Source: Symbiotaphrina buchneri (lineage: Eukaryota > Ascomycota > Symbiotaphrinales > Symbiotaphrinaceae). Taken from it: a stretch of 64,000 bases of DNA. A program made the translations under genes and the position numbers. Under the pieces are notes generated by a model that saw nothing but the letters and a program-made list of their open reading frames with translations, was not told the DNA's origin and ran no database searches. The stretch covers positions 62,001 through 126,000 of the forward strand of contig BCIG01000020.1 in NCBI GenBank assembly GCA_001599915.1, read 5' to 3'. Below are positions 1 through 12,059 of the stretch, piece after piece; the first letter of the stretch is position 1; every line of letters begins with the position of its first letter.

Positions 1-3000
1 TAGGAGGACCGATCTTATTCTCGAATTGGCTGTCAAAGAACTATGTTCCTGTTGATCGTGAAGAGCTCCGTGAGTTCGTGAAGGCGCGATTGAAGACTTT
101 CTGTGAGGAAGAAGTGGACGTGCCGCTCATTCTGTTTAACGATGTGCTTGAGCACGTGCTTCGCATTGACCGGGTCTTCCGGCAACCGCAAGGTCATCTC
201 ATCCTTATTGGTGTGAGTGGTAGCGGGAAAACTACGCTTTCCAGATTCGTGGCTTGGATGAATGGCCTCAAAGTCTTCCAGATCAAGGTCCATGGCAAAT
301 ACTCAGGTGAAGACTTTGATGAGGACCTCCGGGACGTACTAAGACGGTGTGGATGTAAAGGGGAGAAGATCTGCTTTATAATGGATGAGGCCAACGTACT
401 GGATTCTGGATTCCTAGAGCGCATGAACACCCTTCTTGCCAATGCCGAAGTGCCTGGATTGTTCGAGGGTGACGAGTTTGCGTCACTCATGACGGCCTGC
501 AAGGAAGGTGCGCAGCGTCAGGGCTTGTTGTTGGATTCCCAGGAAGAGCTTTACAAGTGGTTCACTCAACAGATCATAAGGAATCTCCACGTCGTTTTCA
601 CAATGAATCCGCCAGAAGAAGGGTTATCTTCCAAAGCCGCTACAAGTCCAGCACTCTTCAACCGTTGCGTGTTGAATTGGTTTGGGGACTGGTCGGATCA
701 AGCCCTCTTCCAAGTTGGATCGGAGCTCACACAATCTGTCGACCTTGACCGCGCTGGCTTCACGTCGCCATCTAGTATGCCTGTCGCTTATCGTGGCCTG
801 AGTCTCCCTGCCAGCCATCGTGAGACTGTCGTCAATTCGATGGTCCATATCCACTATTCTTTGCAGCGATTCAATGACAGGTTACTTAAGCAGCTTCGCA
901 AGACCACGTACCTGACACCGCGACATTTTCTTGACTTCGTTGCGCAGTACGTGAAACTCTACAACGAGAAGAGGGAAGGTCTAGAGGAGCAACAGCGACA
1001 TCTGAATGTCGGGCTTGAAAAGCTACGTGATACGGTAGACAAAGTGCGTGATCTGAGAGTCAGTCTTGCTGAGAAGAAGACGCAACTGGAGCGCAAGGAC
1101 GCCGAAGCAAATGAGAAACTACAACGGATGGTTGCTGATCAGCGTGAAGCCGAGCAGAGGAAGGCTACAAGTTTAGAGATCCAAATTGCTCTCGAAAAGC
1201 AGGAGAAAGAGGTGGCGAGTCGTAGGGAGGTAGTGCTTAGGGATCTCGCAAACGCCGAACCGGCGGTTGCAGAAGCCCAGAGGAGCGTGAGCAACATCAA
1301 GAAGCAGCAGTTGACCGAGGTTCGTTCCATGGCGAACCCTCCTGCCGGCGTCAAGCTTGCCTTGGAATCTGTCTGTACGTTGCTCGGACATAAGGTAGAC
1401 AGCTGGAGGGCAATCCAGGCCATTGTTCGAAGAGATGATTTCATTGCCAGCATTGTCAATTACGACAACGAGAAGCAGATGACACGGAGCCACAGGATGA
1501 AAATGCGGAGTGATTATCTTTCCAACGATGACTTCACATTCGAGAAAGTCAACCGAGCCAGCAAAGCATGCGGTCCCCTGGTCCAATGGGTCGACGCGCA
1601 AGTGAATTATTCGGAGATTCTCGACCGTGTAGGTCCTCTTCGAGAAGAAGTTACTCAGTTGGAGGAACAGGCTTTACAGACAAAAGCTGAGGCGCAAGCC
1701 GTTGAGAATACCATTCGAAAACTCGAAGACAGTATCGCAACATATAAGACTGAATACGCCGCACTTATCAGTGAAACACAGGCGATTAAATCCGAGATGA
1801 CCCGCGTCGAATTCAAGGTCGATCGAAGTGTCAAGTTGCTGGACAGCCTTTCCTCTGAGCGGTCGAGGTGGGAGGAGAGCAGCAAGTCCTTTGAGACACA
1901 ATTGTCAACTCTGGTCGGCGATGTCCTGGTCACCGCCGCCTTCCTCGCTTATGCTGGTCTGTATGATCAGCAGTTCCGGAAGGCCATGGTAGAAGACTGG
2001 CTGCAGCAGCTTTCGGCCTCTGGGATTCAATACAAACCCTTGAACCCTGTCACAGATTATCTATCTACTGCCGACGAGAGACTTAAATGGCAGCACCACG
2101 CCTTACCGGTGGACGATCTCTGTACAGAAAATGCGATCATACTGAAACGCTTCAATCGGTATCCTCTAATCATTGATCCTTCCGGGAGAGTCACGGAGTT
2201 CCTCCAAAATGAGCATAAAGACCGTCGTCTTACTGTCACAAGCTTCCTGGACAGTTCGTTCGTGAAGCAACTGGAGAGTGCGCTTCGTTTTGGCAATCCT
2301 ATTCTAATTCAAGACGCGGAGCACCTAGACCCTATTCTGAACCACGTCCTAAACAAGGAGTATCAGAAAACTGGTGGCCGTGTTCTGATCCAACTAGGCA
2401 AGCAAGAGATCGACTTTTCACCTTCCTTTAGGCTCTATTTGGCGACCAGAGACCCTTCAGCTACATTTGCGCCAGATATCTGTAGCCGCACGACTTTTGT
2501 GAACTTTACCGTCACACAAAGCAGTCTTCAAACCCAGTCTCTCAACGAGGTCCTCAAAGCAGAACGCCCAGACGTGGATGAGAGACGTTCGAATCTCATC
2601 AAGATGCAAGGAGAGTTCAAAGTTCATTTACGGCAGCTGGAAAGGAGCTTACTACAAGCGCTCAACGAGTCGCGGGGGAATATTCTCGATGATGACCACG
2701 TCATCGAAACCCTCGAGACACTCAAACGGGAGGCTGCGGACATTTCTGGTAAGATGGCGCAGACTGAAGGGGTCATGACCGAGGTCGAGAACATCACACT
2801 GCAATACAGTGTGATCGCCAAATCATGCAGCGCTATTTTCGCAGTTTTGGAGCAGCTCCATCATCTGAATCATTTCTATCAATTCTCTCTTCAGTTCTTT
2901 GTCGATATCTTCAACTCCGTCCTCCACAAGAGCAAGGACTTGGCTGCGGAGAGCAATCACAACGCTCGTGTGGACATCATTATCAGGAATCTCTTCATCA

Positions 3001-4503
3001 CGGCTTATCAAAGGACGTCGGGCGCCCTTCTTCAAAAAGATCGGGTTATGCTGGCAGTTCTACTTGCTCGGGCGGCGCCATACGACATGGACAAGGGCTT
3101 GATCGACGTCGTATTGCAGAGCCATGAGGGTGACGACGTATCTACCGGGTCAATATCTCGGGACGCAGCAATGGCGAAACTGAGTCGTATGCCGCTGTTC
3201 AAGGACCACCTGGGCGGACTTGATGCTTCAGCATGGGACAAGTTCTTCGATGAAGAGAATGCTGAGCATTTTGTTCCTGCTGCTTGGAGCCCCGAGACTG
3301 GGATACTAGACCAGCATCTTCGTCGTCTCATACTCATTCAACAATTCCGCCTTGACCGCTTCGTTCCTGCTGCAGAAAACTTCGTCACCGCAGTATTCGG
3401 AAGAAATATCTTGGAAGCGACTGTGGATCTCGATGAGAGTGTCCAGCAAGTTTCAGCGACTACACCCATTGCTTTGGCGTCGAATCCTGGATTTGACGCG
3501 AGTTATAAAGTTGAGAATCTTGTCGAGCAGAAACGAGTCACCTGCACGAACATTGCCATGGGTTCTAACGAAGGCCTTGCAAGTGCGGATCAAGCAATAA
3601 GTAGCGCTGCAGCTACTGGTTCGTGGGTTTTGATAAAAAACGTGCATCTTGCTCCTACATGGCTACAGAGCTTGGAGAAGAGGCTGGATTCCCTGAAACC
3701 GCACGCTGACTTCAGGCTATTCCTGTCCATGGAATCGAGCCCAAAGATACCGGTAAACCTCCTGCGAGCCTCGCGAGTTCTCATGTACGAGCAACCGGCC
3801 GGTATTCGCGCCAATATGAAAGATTCTTTGTCGTCGGTGGCGTCCAGAGCCGCGAAGCCGCCAGTTGAGAGGGCCCGACTCTATCTTCTCCTGTCGTTCT
3901 TGCATGCAGTCGTTCAGGAACGTTTGCGATACGCACCAAGTCTTGGGTGGAAGGCTTTCTGGGAGTTCAATGACAGTGATGTATGGAACCCCAACCATCC
4001 TCTTCTTTTTACATGCTAACGTCTGTCTACAGTATGAGTGCTCAGCGTTTGTTATTGATACCTGGGTTGACACGGCCGCGGGTGATCGGTCCAATATCTC
4101 GCCAGAGAAACTCCCATGGGATATGATCCGAACGCTAGTGACCGAATTGTATGGTGGTAAAGTGGACGACGAAGCCGACTTCTCGCAGTTGAGTAAGCTA
4201 GTGGCCCAATTCCTCACGCCAGCTGCTTTTGAGGACCACCACAAATTAGTCGGCGATCCATCTCAAGACGGCGACGGCCCAGGATCTTTAACTCTGCCTT
4301 CATCTACTACGTGGAGGGATTTCTTGCAGTGGGTTAATGAGTTGCCGGAAAGAGAGCCTCCTACTTACCTGGGTTTGCCTGCCAACGCGGAGAAGGTGTT
4401 GTTGCTGGGACAAGGGAGAGAATTAATTGCCAATCTGGAACTGGTTGCGGACATGTTGGCGGAAGGCGAGCAGATCATGGCAGAAGCTGCGGCGGCAGCT
4501 TAA
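1..4503 (+). CDS. Cytoplasmic dynein heavy chain, C-terminal part (5' end outside window)
   Basis: This is the motor half of the minus-end-directed microtubule motor, which moves nuclei and endosomes in hyphae. The frame is already open at base 3. Exons are 3-3980 and 4033-4503; the 52-nt phase-0 intron has a GCTAAC branch site, and the stop is 4501-4503. The visible protein begins in AAA4, with a Walker A (GVSGSGKTT) and a Walker B (CFIMDEAN). Two long heptad-rich segments follow that form the stalk around the microtubule-binding domain, then AAA5 and AAA6. It ends soon after the family motif [17 protein letters not shown], so the extra C-terminal beta-barrel of animal dyneins is absent, as is usual in fungi. 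Roughly the first two thirds of the protein lie to the left of the window. No damage is seen. Confidence 0.95.
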
Positions 4504-5182
4504 TTTGTTATTCACACCACTCAAGGGGGCGGCTGCCTTGCGATTGAGACTTTCTTTTGTGAAGATTCCAGGATGTCTCTGTGGGCGCATGGCGTTGAGA
4601 GCAGAGGATACTGTACTTGCATGGCTCTGGAGTTGCGATACCCCTAGCGCAGACTGTCATCCGCGAAGAATTGCTTTCCCGGACCTTCGGAGAATATTGT
4701 TTTACTGGTCAGGCTACAGGCATTCCTTTTCACTTGATATTTCATAGCGTTGGTAGCATAAGTAATTGTTTTACACCATCAGATCCGTTCGAACCGGTAG
4801 ACAAAGTTGCCTTGTCGAGAGAGTCTTCCAAGCCGCCAGGGTTGATTCGGAGCTTACTCCAGTGCGTAGCAGGCGGCCCCTTACTGGGCCCACCCTCTCG
4901 TGGTAAGGGGAAGCCTTACCCAAGATCTGTTTAGCTCCATTCACAATCGGGCCCTCGGCAGGCTCCCTCCCCAGTGAACCTGAGAACATCCTCACTCAAC
5001 GACCCACTGATTTAGGTAGCTAGCTCGGCCTCCTTCACTGCCGTCGACGCCGACGTAATCCGGCACACCGAGCACTCAACAGTCGTTCCATCATTATCTC
5101 GCGTTCTTGCCCTTCAGCTTTACAGCCTCCGACCTCCAAACAGAAGCCATATTCTCGCGCTGCATGAGCGCTCAATCCCCGC
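4504..5182. other. Intergenic: dynein 3' end to WDR48-like promoter
   Basis: 679 bases without a supported gene. Short ORFs here have no family signature. An out-of-frame ATG at 5164 opens a reading frame that runs across the WDR48-like start and closes at about 5283, so it could act as an overlapping uORF. Confidence 0.6.
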
Positions 5183-8100
5183 ATGGCGCGCAAGGCCCGC
5201 CAGAGGATCAGCTACGGTTCGTCCGCGTTGCTTCTCCGCATTCGCTAACCCCCGCAATGTCTCGTGGTCGCATGCATTGCTAACGCCAGCACCCATGAAC
5301 AGTCTTACCTCTGGCAAATTCACCAGGCGGACATAGGTTGGGCGTCAATGGCCTCGCCGTGGATGCAGAGCGCTCGATACTGTACGTGACCTGCTGCCTG
5401 TTCCTATTCATCACCTCCCAAGGCCTCTCCCACGGGACCGCATATTAACCGCTGGCACAGATACTCTGGTGGGCGAGATGGCTTAATCTGCGCATGGGAT
5501 CTGAATATTCCTCTTCCTCGTAAAGGCAATTTGGTGGACGAGAATCCCTTCGCTTCGCCTGAAGATGACGCCAGCGCGCCATCCGACCAGAAGCCGAGAT
5601 CGACTACATTCCGCCGACAGATCCAAGCTCACACCCATTGGGTCAATGACATTGTCCTAGCTCAAGATAATTCGGCGCTGGTTTCAGCATCGTCGGACAT
5701 CACTGTCAAGTTGTGGAGGCCGGATTCCGCTGAGGACCTGCCCCCACAGACAATCGGTCTGCACAGCGACTATGTGAAATGCTTGGCGACACCAAGCCCC
5801 CAGTCCGATTGGGTTGCTTCTGGAGGTTTGGATAGGAAGATTAGCTTGTGGGATCTACGTGGAGGTGGTTCAAGACTACACATCGATCTCGGCGAAGAGG
5901 AGAGCGGGGCGAAAGGATCTATCTATGCGCTCAGCGCTCGTGGATCTTTACTCGCCAGTGGAGGGCCGGAGAGCATTGTCCGGCTGTGGGACCCGCGAAC
6001 TGGCAGAAGAATCACCAAATTCGTTGGACACACGGACAATATACGCGATATTCTAATCAACGAAGGAGGGGATACTATCATTACCGCATCTTCAGATCAA
6101 ACAGTAAAGGTCTGGTCGGTCACAGCGGGAAGATGCATGCATACCCTGACTATGCATAGTGACAATGTGTGGTCCCTCTATTCGGATCATCCAGATCTCT
6201 CCGTCTTCTATTCCGGCGATCGTTCCGGGTTAGTGGCGAAAACAGATGTTCGAGGAGCGCCGGATATGGATGAAGGTTTGTGCGTCGCAGTGTGTCAGGA
6301 GCACGAAGGTGTCAGTAAGGTTGTCAGTGCTGGTGATTATGTCTGGACTGCGACATCCAGCTCCAGTATCAACAGGTGGAAAGATGTCGACACGCAAGCA
6401 GATATACAGATGGAATCACAGCACCTGCGGCCACGTCATCATCGAGGCTCAAGCTCGGCTTCAAGGTCATCACGGCCGAGCCTTAGCCCGACTCACCTCA
6501 AATATGTAGCCAATGGCACTTCATCGAAAGCACAAATTCCTCTGAGCTGTGTGCTTCGACTTTCCAATACCGCGACGTTTCCGCGCACAGCCCACCGCGA
6601 TCATGAAACTACCACCATCCATTCAGCCGTTAGTCTGCGAAAGCCTTCCGATGTGATCTTGGACCAAGCTATGGAAACCACGGTTCCGTTCCATAGCTTG
6701 CCGGAGGAGACCATCGAGGGGCAACATGGGCTGATAAAGCATGTCATGCTCAACGATCGGCGAAGGGTACTGACCCTTGATACAGCGGGTGAAGTCATGA
6801 TGTGGGATCTATTGCAGGCAAGTTTACAAAGACAGTGTTTTTGGACCTAGTTAACATTCTCACTAGTGTATACCGATACAATCTTTTGGAAAGCGGCATC
6901 TAGAGGATGTGGCACCTGAAGTAAATAGTGCGGAGACGGTAGCGAACTGGTGTGCCGTAGATACGAGAACAGGAAGGCTGGCCTGCGTCCTGGAGGAAAA
7001 CTACTGCTTTGATGCCGAGATGTACGCGGATGAACTACGACTTGAAGAAGCCATAGACTTCCGCGAAGATCAGAGGAGTAAGTCTGTTCCTGGAAGGCAG
7101 CGCATCAAGGGCTAATCAAGTTTGATATAGTTAATCTCGGGAAATGGGTGCTGCGGTACCTTTTTGCAAACCTGATTGGGGAGGAGATAAAGAGAGATGA
7201 AGACTACCGCAAGCTGCTAAATGAACAGCGTGAGACTCAGGAGCGTCTACGCCGCAGTAATGCTCCGACCTCGATTGAGCTCCCCTCGACGGACATGAAC
7301 GGGTGGCAGTCCGGTGCAGATCAACCGGTCACGACTCCCCGAGCCGCAAATGGTGCATACTCCGCTACTACTCCCGGCCTTTCTATAGGTGTGGCAACAC
7401 CTGCTGTGCCACGGTCTACACAGCATACGCTTCCTCAGACACCGCTATCTCCAACAGCTGAAGAAGGGAACGACCTATCGCAGCAACCCCAAGCGACGCC
7501 ACAGCAGAGCGTCGGACTCAAATCATCATTCGAGAGGTCAGTCGATTATTTCTCGGCAGCCAGGGCTCAGCAGGAGCCTACACCTTCAGAGGGGAGCAGT
7601 TCCGATGAACGAAATCCAAAGTCACCAACCGAGGGCGAAAAGGACATACAGGGCAAAGAAGGGAATACGCTTTTCGGGAAGAAGTTCCGTATGAATTTTG
7701 GCAGCAAGATCCTTGGCCGTAATACGACCTCGGATTCGCTGAAGATGCCTATGACGGAGGAGAAGGTTGAAGAGCAAGAAACGGCCAAGCCCCCAGAGGC
7801 GCAGGAGAAGGTGTTTGAGGACAACTTTCGAGGATCTATCCAGAAAATAAGACACGGCTACGAGGAACAGCTTGAAGCAAATCCTTCTCAACCTCTTACA
7901 ACCGCCATCTCGCCCAGCTTACCGAATGAGACTCCAGTGTTGAAACCTCCACCTTTCACGTCAGTTATCATTCAGGAGGATCGGCCTGGTTCAGGTGGAG
8001 TAGCCGATCTTTACAGGGGCACGGTCGCTTCTGTCGGCCAGGATGCCGACATAATCGAAAACGTGGCTCCGATGTGGCTTGGTGACCTTTTGCTACGGGT

Positions 8101-8651
8101 GAGTCCAGACTGTCTTGGAACATCGGGCACTTCTAACCTTGAACAGAACCAAATTCCCTACAAAGAGACGGTTAAGGTATCTTTCGTTCTTCTACCTTAT
8201 GAGAATCTACTTCCGAGCGTGGCTAGCAGTGACGGGTACGTATCCCTCCCAGATTTATTCGCTCCATCTAACGGATGTCGACCTCCAGGAACGCCCGTTT
8301 AAATGCAAATAGAATGTTGAGGGTCAGAAAGATATTGGCATATGTGGCCGAGCGTATCGAAGCTCAGCCGGAACAACCAGACCCTAATGCGATGAAACCT
8401 GAGGAGTATTTGGAGCTGTATTGCCAAGGCCAGGTATGTAGAAACATCCGTTTGGAAGAAACCATTGATTTAACAAGCAGCAGCTTGTCCCACCGACAAT
8501 GACACTGGCGACTTTGCGATCCCACGTTTGGAGAACTGGCGGTGATGTGATGCTATATTACAAAAGTAACGGTAAGAAGCAGATCTTGGGTGATAAATCG
8601 GCCGAGTCCGCGACCGAGGGTACAGAGATTTCTGCACCGGAAGGATCATAA
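5183..8651 (+). CDS. WDR48/Bun107-type WD40 protein (deubiquitinase cofactor)
   Basis: Homologue of WDR48/UAF1 (fission yeast Bun107), which binds and activates ubiquitin-specific proteases. Eight exons are inferred: 5183-5216, 5303-5381, 5461-6817, 6867-7077, 7131-8098, 8147-8235, 8289-8433 and 8481-8651, giving about 1017 aa. The start was chosen because [11 protein letters not shown] spliced to [21 protein letters not shown] reproduces the family N-terminus. WD repeats occupy roughly residues 20-340 (for example [15 protein letters not shown] and [14 protein letters not shown]). A Ser/Pro-rich linker follows, then the C-terminal DUF3337-type region ([38 protein letters not shown]). The intron at 6818 has a GC donor. 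The 3' end lies 71 bp from the convergent carrier gene. The acceptor of the last intron could be 3 nt earlier. Confidence 0.92.
6818..6866 (+). other. GC-AG intron
   Basis: The exon ends ..GATCTATTGCAG and the intron begins GCAAGT, with a GTTAAC branch region and a CTAG acceptor. Only this phase-0 junction joins WDLLQ to [19 protein letters not shown]. The nearby GT at 6822 leads to a stop in the next exon. Confidence 0.85.
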
Positions 8652-8722
8652 GAAAAGTCCTGCTGTCTGATCTTTTGGAAGGCTGGATATTGTTGCATAT
8701 CTCCCGTCCCTCACATATATCT

Positions 8723-9693
8723 CTAATATAACTCCGTTCTATTGCCTTCCAAAATATTGTATGCCCACTGATAGCTACCCAAGAAGATGGCTCCGCCAGC
8801 GGAGATCCAGAAGACTCTAGGGCCGATGCCTGCGAAGAAGGCTCTGGGGCCACTGTCGCGAAGAATCTGAGATAGCAGGGGCAGCAAGGCTTGCTTTTCT
8901 GCCGCCAGCATCATTCTCGTCTTTAGAACGTCAAGCGGTGTCGTCACGCCTGCCGCTACTGCGCCGGCAATGCTTCCAAAAACAGCGCTCTCTGCGGCAT
9001 TAATGGTCGGATTCCCGCTGGTCCGCCTCCTCCATTCCTTCATACCCTCCCACAGCGGGAATTGGATAACCGTGAACGGAACTTCACGCATGATGGTCAC
9101 ACTCCACCCCCTATATAGCTCCCTCCACACCCCTGTAATGCCGATCGTCTGCCGCTGATGTAGTATCGAGCGTAGCGCGGCCATAGATGACGGGTACTGA
9201 ACCGCCTGAGCCCTCTGCTTGACCACCTCTGTAGGTACTCTGACCGCGCATGCTGCAATCTCGCCGATGCTGGCGGATATCATGTGCTCGAATGGTTCGT
9301 TCAATCGTCTCCCGTCTGCCTTCCCTACTCCCCCCGCCAATCTTTCCTCCGCTAGCCGGCTCTCCCTCACCAACCTCTTGCACCCGTCATATGTCACGAA
9401 GAACAAGGCGGCCCCCGGTGCTGAGCCGATGAACGCCGACCCGATGCCGGCGTAGATCCCGCGGAAGCCGCCCGAGGCAGCGAAACCCTTCGAGGACTGG
9501 AGGCGCGTTTTGAGCGTGTCGATGGGATACAGCGACAGGTCGACGGACATGCCAGCTACGGCGCCGGCCTGCGGATCGTAAGCCGGTCTGTTCGGCGGGG
9601 CTGGTGGCCCCGGAAAGGAAGGCACGGGATACTTACCACCAGTGACCGGGCATAGGGAGACTCTAGCCTCGCCTTTGGAATTGAAACGTCCAT
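8723..9693 (-). CDS. PET8: Mitochondrial S-adenosylmethionine carrier (SLC25A26/Pet8 type)
   Basis: Inner-membrane carrier that exchanges cytosolic SAM for matrix S-adenosylhomocysteine, feeding methylation, biotin and lipoate synthesis. Two exons, 9693-9637 and 9568-8723, separated by a 68-nt phase-0 intron (GTAAGT..GCAG), give 300 aa. An ATG at 9625 inside the intron also gives an open frame, but it replaces the carrier start with a proline-rich stretch. The spliced form restores PYARSLV joined to AGAVAGMSVDLSLYPIDTLK. Three carrier repeats are present with signatures PIDTLK, PTEVVK and PLDVLK, and six membrane helices are expected. Length matches the family. It is transcribed divergently from the TilS-type gene across about 256 bp. 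The SAM assignment rests on overall resemblance to Pet8/SLC25A26. Confidence 0.9.
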
Positions 9694-9941
9694 ATTGTTG
9701 AAGACGGCGCCTGTTGGCTTCCTTGGGTCCTGCTACCGGAGCATGTCTTGGGTTGCGGTTGCGGGAGGGTCGGTGATATGCAGCAAGGCGTCACTTGAAT
9801 TTAGTTTGTCTTCCGCACAAGGCTGAAATGACAGCCGGAAGGTGTTGATCCGTTCCGACGTTGTTTCCCTTCGGACCACCCGTACCTACTTTTAGTCGTC
9901 CCAAACCACCGTTGAGCGGATTCCTGTTCCTTTAGCAAACC

Positions 9942-9952
9942 ATGGAATAATG
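9942..9952 (+). promoter_or_regulatory. Two-codon uORF overlapping the TilS start (TAATG)
   Basis: ATG GAA TAA at 9942-9950 is followed by the TilS ATG at 9950-9952, so the last A of the stop is the first base of the main start. The uORF ATG has an excellent initiation context (A at -3, G at +4). This arrangement would force termination-reinitiation or leaky scanning if the 5' end of the mRNA lies upstream of 9942. Confidence 0.55.
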
Positions 9953-11864
9953 CCCGTCAAATGGGGGCTTTCCTCCGGCCCATTACCCATTACTACCAAT
10001 GAGTTCAGGGCGGCTCTAAACTGGGTCGTCCAGACTTCCCATCCTTCATCGGACAATTATCGAAATGCCAGCTTCGGTGAGCATCCTCCTCCTACAGGCC
10101 TACTGCGACGGGAAGTTTCTCACAGTTGATTCCTAGGCTTGGCCATCAGCGGGGGAGTGGACTCGATGGCCCTGGCGGCTTTAAGCGCAAGGCTACAGAT
10201 CAATAATCTCGATAATGGTCCGCGCTTCAAGGCATATGTGGTCGATCATGGCGCCCGACATGAAAGCAAGCAAGAGGTGGAATGGCTCCATGAGTATCTC
10301 ACTAGCAGGTTGGGTGCGTACAATATCTGGAGCAGTCCTGCAAATGGAGCATGCACCAACGATTGATGTACGTGCAGGACTCCACACCAGGATTTTGAGG
10401 TTACAGTGGCCGGATGGCGTGGTCCCTCTGCAGCTGCCGAACTTTGAGACGCAGGCCCGAATTCTTCGATATCAGGCACTGGGCCGGGCCTGCCACGATG
10501 ACGGCATCGGGAGGATTCTATTGGGCCATCATGAGGACGACCAGGCGGAGACTGTCATGATGGGACTGATGGCCCACAAGAGAGGAACGGATCTTCAGGG
10601 TATGAAGCCTTCCTCCCAGATTCCGGAATGCTGGGGCATACATGGAGTGCACCTGAGCGGGATTCTAGGCCCCAAGTACGTCCGGCTATCTGCACAAGAA
10701 ACTCAGAAGACGGAACCGGTCATGCAGTTCGAAAGAGGCGGGATCAGAATTTATAGACCGCTCCTTCATTTCAGCAAGGCTAGACTGGTCATGACCTGCC
10801 AGGAACAGAGAATCAAATGGGTCACGGACAAGACCAATTTCGACCCAACCGTGACGCAGCGGAATGCAGTTCGCCGGCTTCTCGCCAAAGGACGTTTGCC
10901 AATGGCCCTGAGAAAGCCTTCTTTGCTAGCCACTGCTCAAAGGGCGCGTGAACGGGCCCAGGCTGCGCAGGAAAGGATTGAGGCTTTGTTCCGAATGTGC
11001 CAGATCCGCCGGCTAGAACTCCGGTCTGGTGTTGTTGTTGTCCATCTGCCGCCTCGTTTGCCCCTCATCGAAAATGGAGACCAGGGTGGTCAGCCTGACT
11101 ACGTCTGGTCAGATGTGGTTGGTCTTATTAGATGGCTGACAGAGCTCGTTTCTCCACTGGAACACGTGGACTTAGATGTAGCCTCGAGTGCAGCGAAACT
11201 GATATATGAACCAGGTACGGAATCGACGCTTGCGTGCATGCGACCCGGCGGAGGGGACGTTACCCCTTTCACTGCCGGCGGGGTCATGTTCACACGGCTG
11301 GCGTCGCCTGCAGGAAACGCCTTCGACCTAATGGGATTCCATCTGGGTACGCCAGGCTACGCGAACATATGGGTGCTATCGCGGCAGCCGTATTCAGCCA
11401 GTCGTCCCATTCCAAGCATCACGTATCCTCCAGTGCTTCGCTCAGCCCACGGACATGCCGAGGCTGGAGGTGGAGTGACGCCGAAACCGGAGCTTTGGCA
11501 ACTGTTCGACGGACGTTTTTGGATCAAGGTCTTCAATGCGTCCAGTCAGCCGGTTACGGTTCGCCCATTACAGGAGCAGGATCTTGTGCAGCTGCGGAAG
11601 TCACTCCCGCCTCTGAGTCGTGCAGCTTTAAACCAGAATCTTCGTCGCGTAGGGCCCGGCAAGGTGCGGTGGACACTGCCCGCCATTGCCGACGCCAATG
11701 ACGAGGTGTTCGCCCTACCGACACTGGGGTGGGCGAATGGTGCCGCGGACAAGAGCGTGAAATGGGAAGTACGGTTTAAGTTCGTTGATGTGGGCAGGCG
11801 GCACCGGCAGAGCTCAGAAGCCCCCCAATACCGTGCATCTGACATAGAACCTGATCCATCCTAG
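9950..11864 (+). CDS. tRNA(Ile)-lysidine synthase-like PP-loop protein
   Basis: Predicted to ligate lysine to C34 of tRNA-Ile(CAU) in an ATP-dependent reaction so that it reads AUA; in fungi this is presumably for mitochondrial tRNA. Three exons (9950-10076, 10137-10313, 10378-11864) give about 596 aa. The N-type ATP pyrophosphatase P-loop is SGGVDS, split from the first exon by an intron just before GLAISGGVDSMAL. The TilS motif HHEDDQAET follows near residue 150. Continuous reading through 10314-10377 hits a stop, and splicing GTGCGT..GTGCAG gives SRLG joined to LHTRILRLQWPDG. The region after about residue 300 is long and diverged, as in other filamentous fungi. A mitochondrial location is inferred; the first residues are only weakly presequence-like. 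Confidence 0.88.
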
Positions 11865-12059
11865 AAATCTGCCTGCACAATGCTGCGCCGTTCATGCTAT
11901 CCTAACACCCGGAAAATCCTGAAAATGCCAGTCCCCGCTTATGCGCAGCAGTGCGGAAGGATCTATGTACATAGTAACAGGCCCGCCGTCATACCCATGT
12001 GTCAGACCCTCGAAGACGTGGCCTCGTATGCAAAGCTCGGGTATCTTTGATGTTGATGT

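Noticed and set aside
9569-9636. ATG at 9625 as start of the SAM carrier
   Set aside because: Lies inside an intron with GTAAGT and GCAG ends; splicing gives the expected first carrier helix instead.
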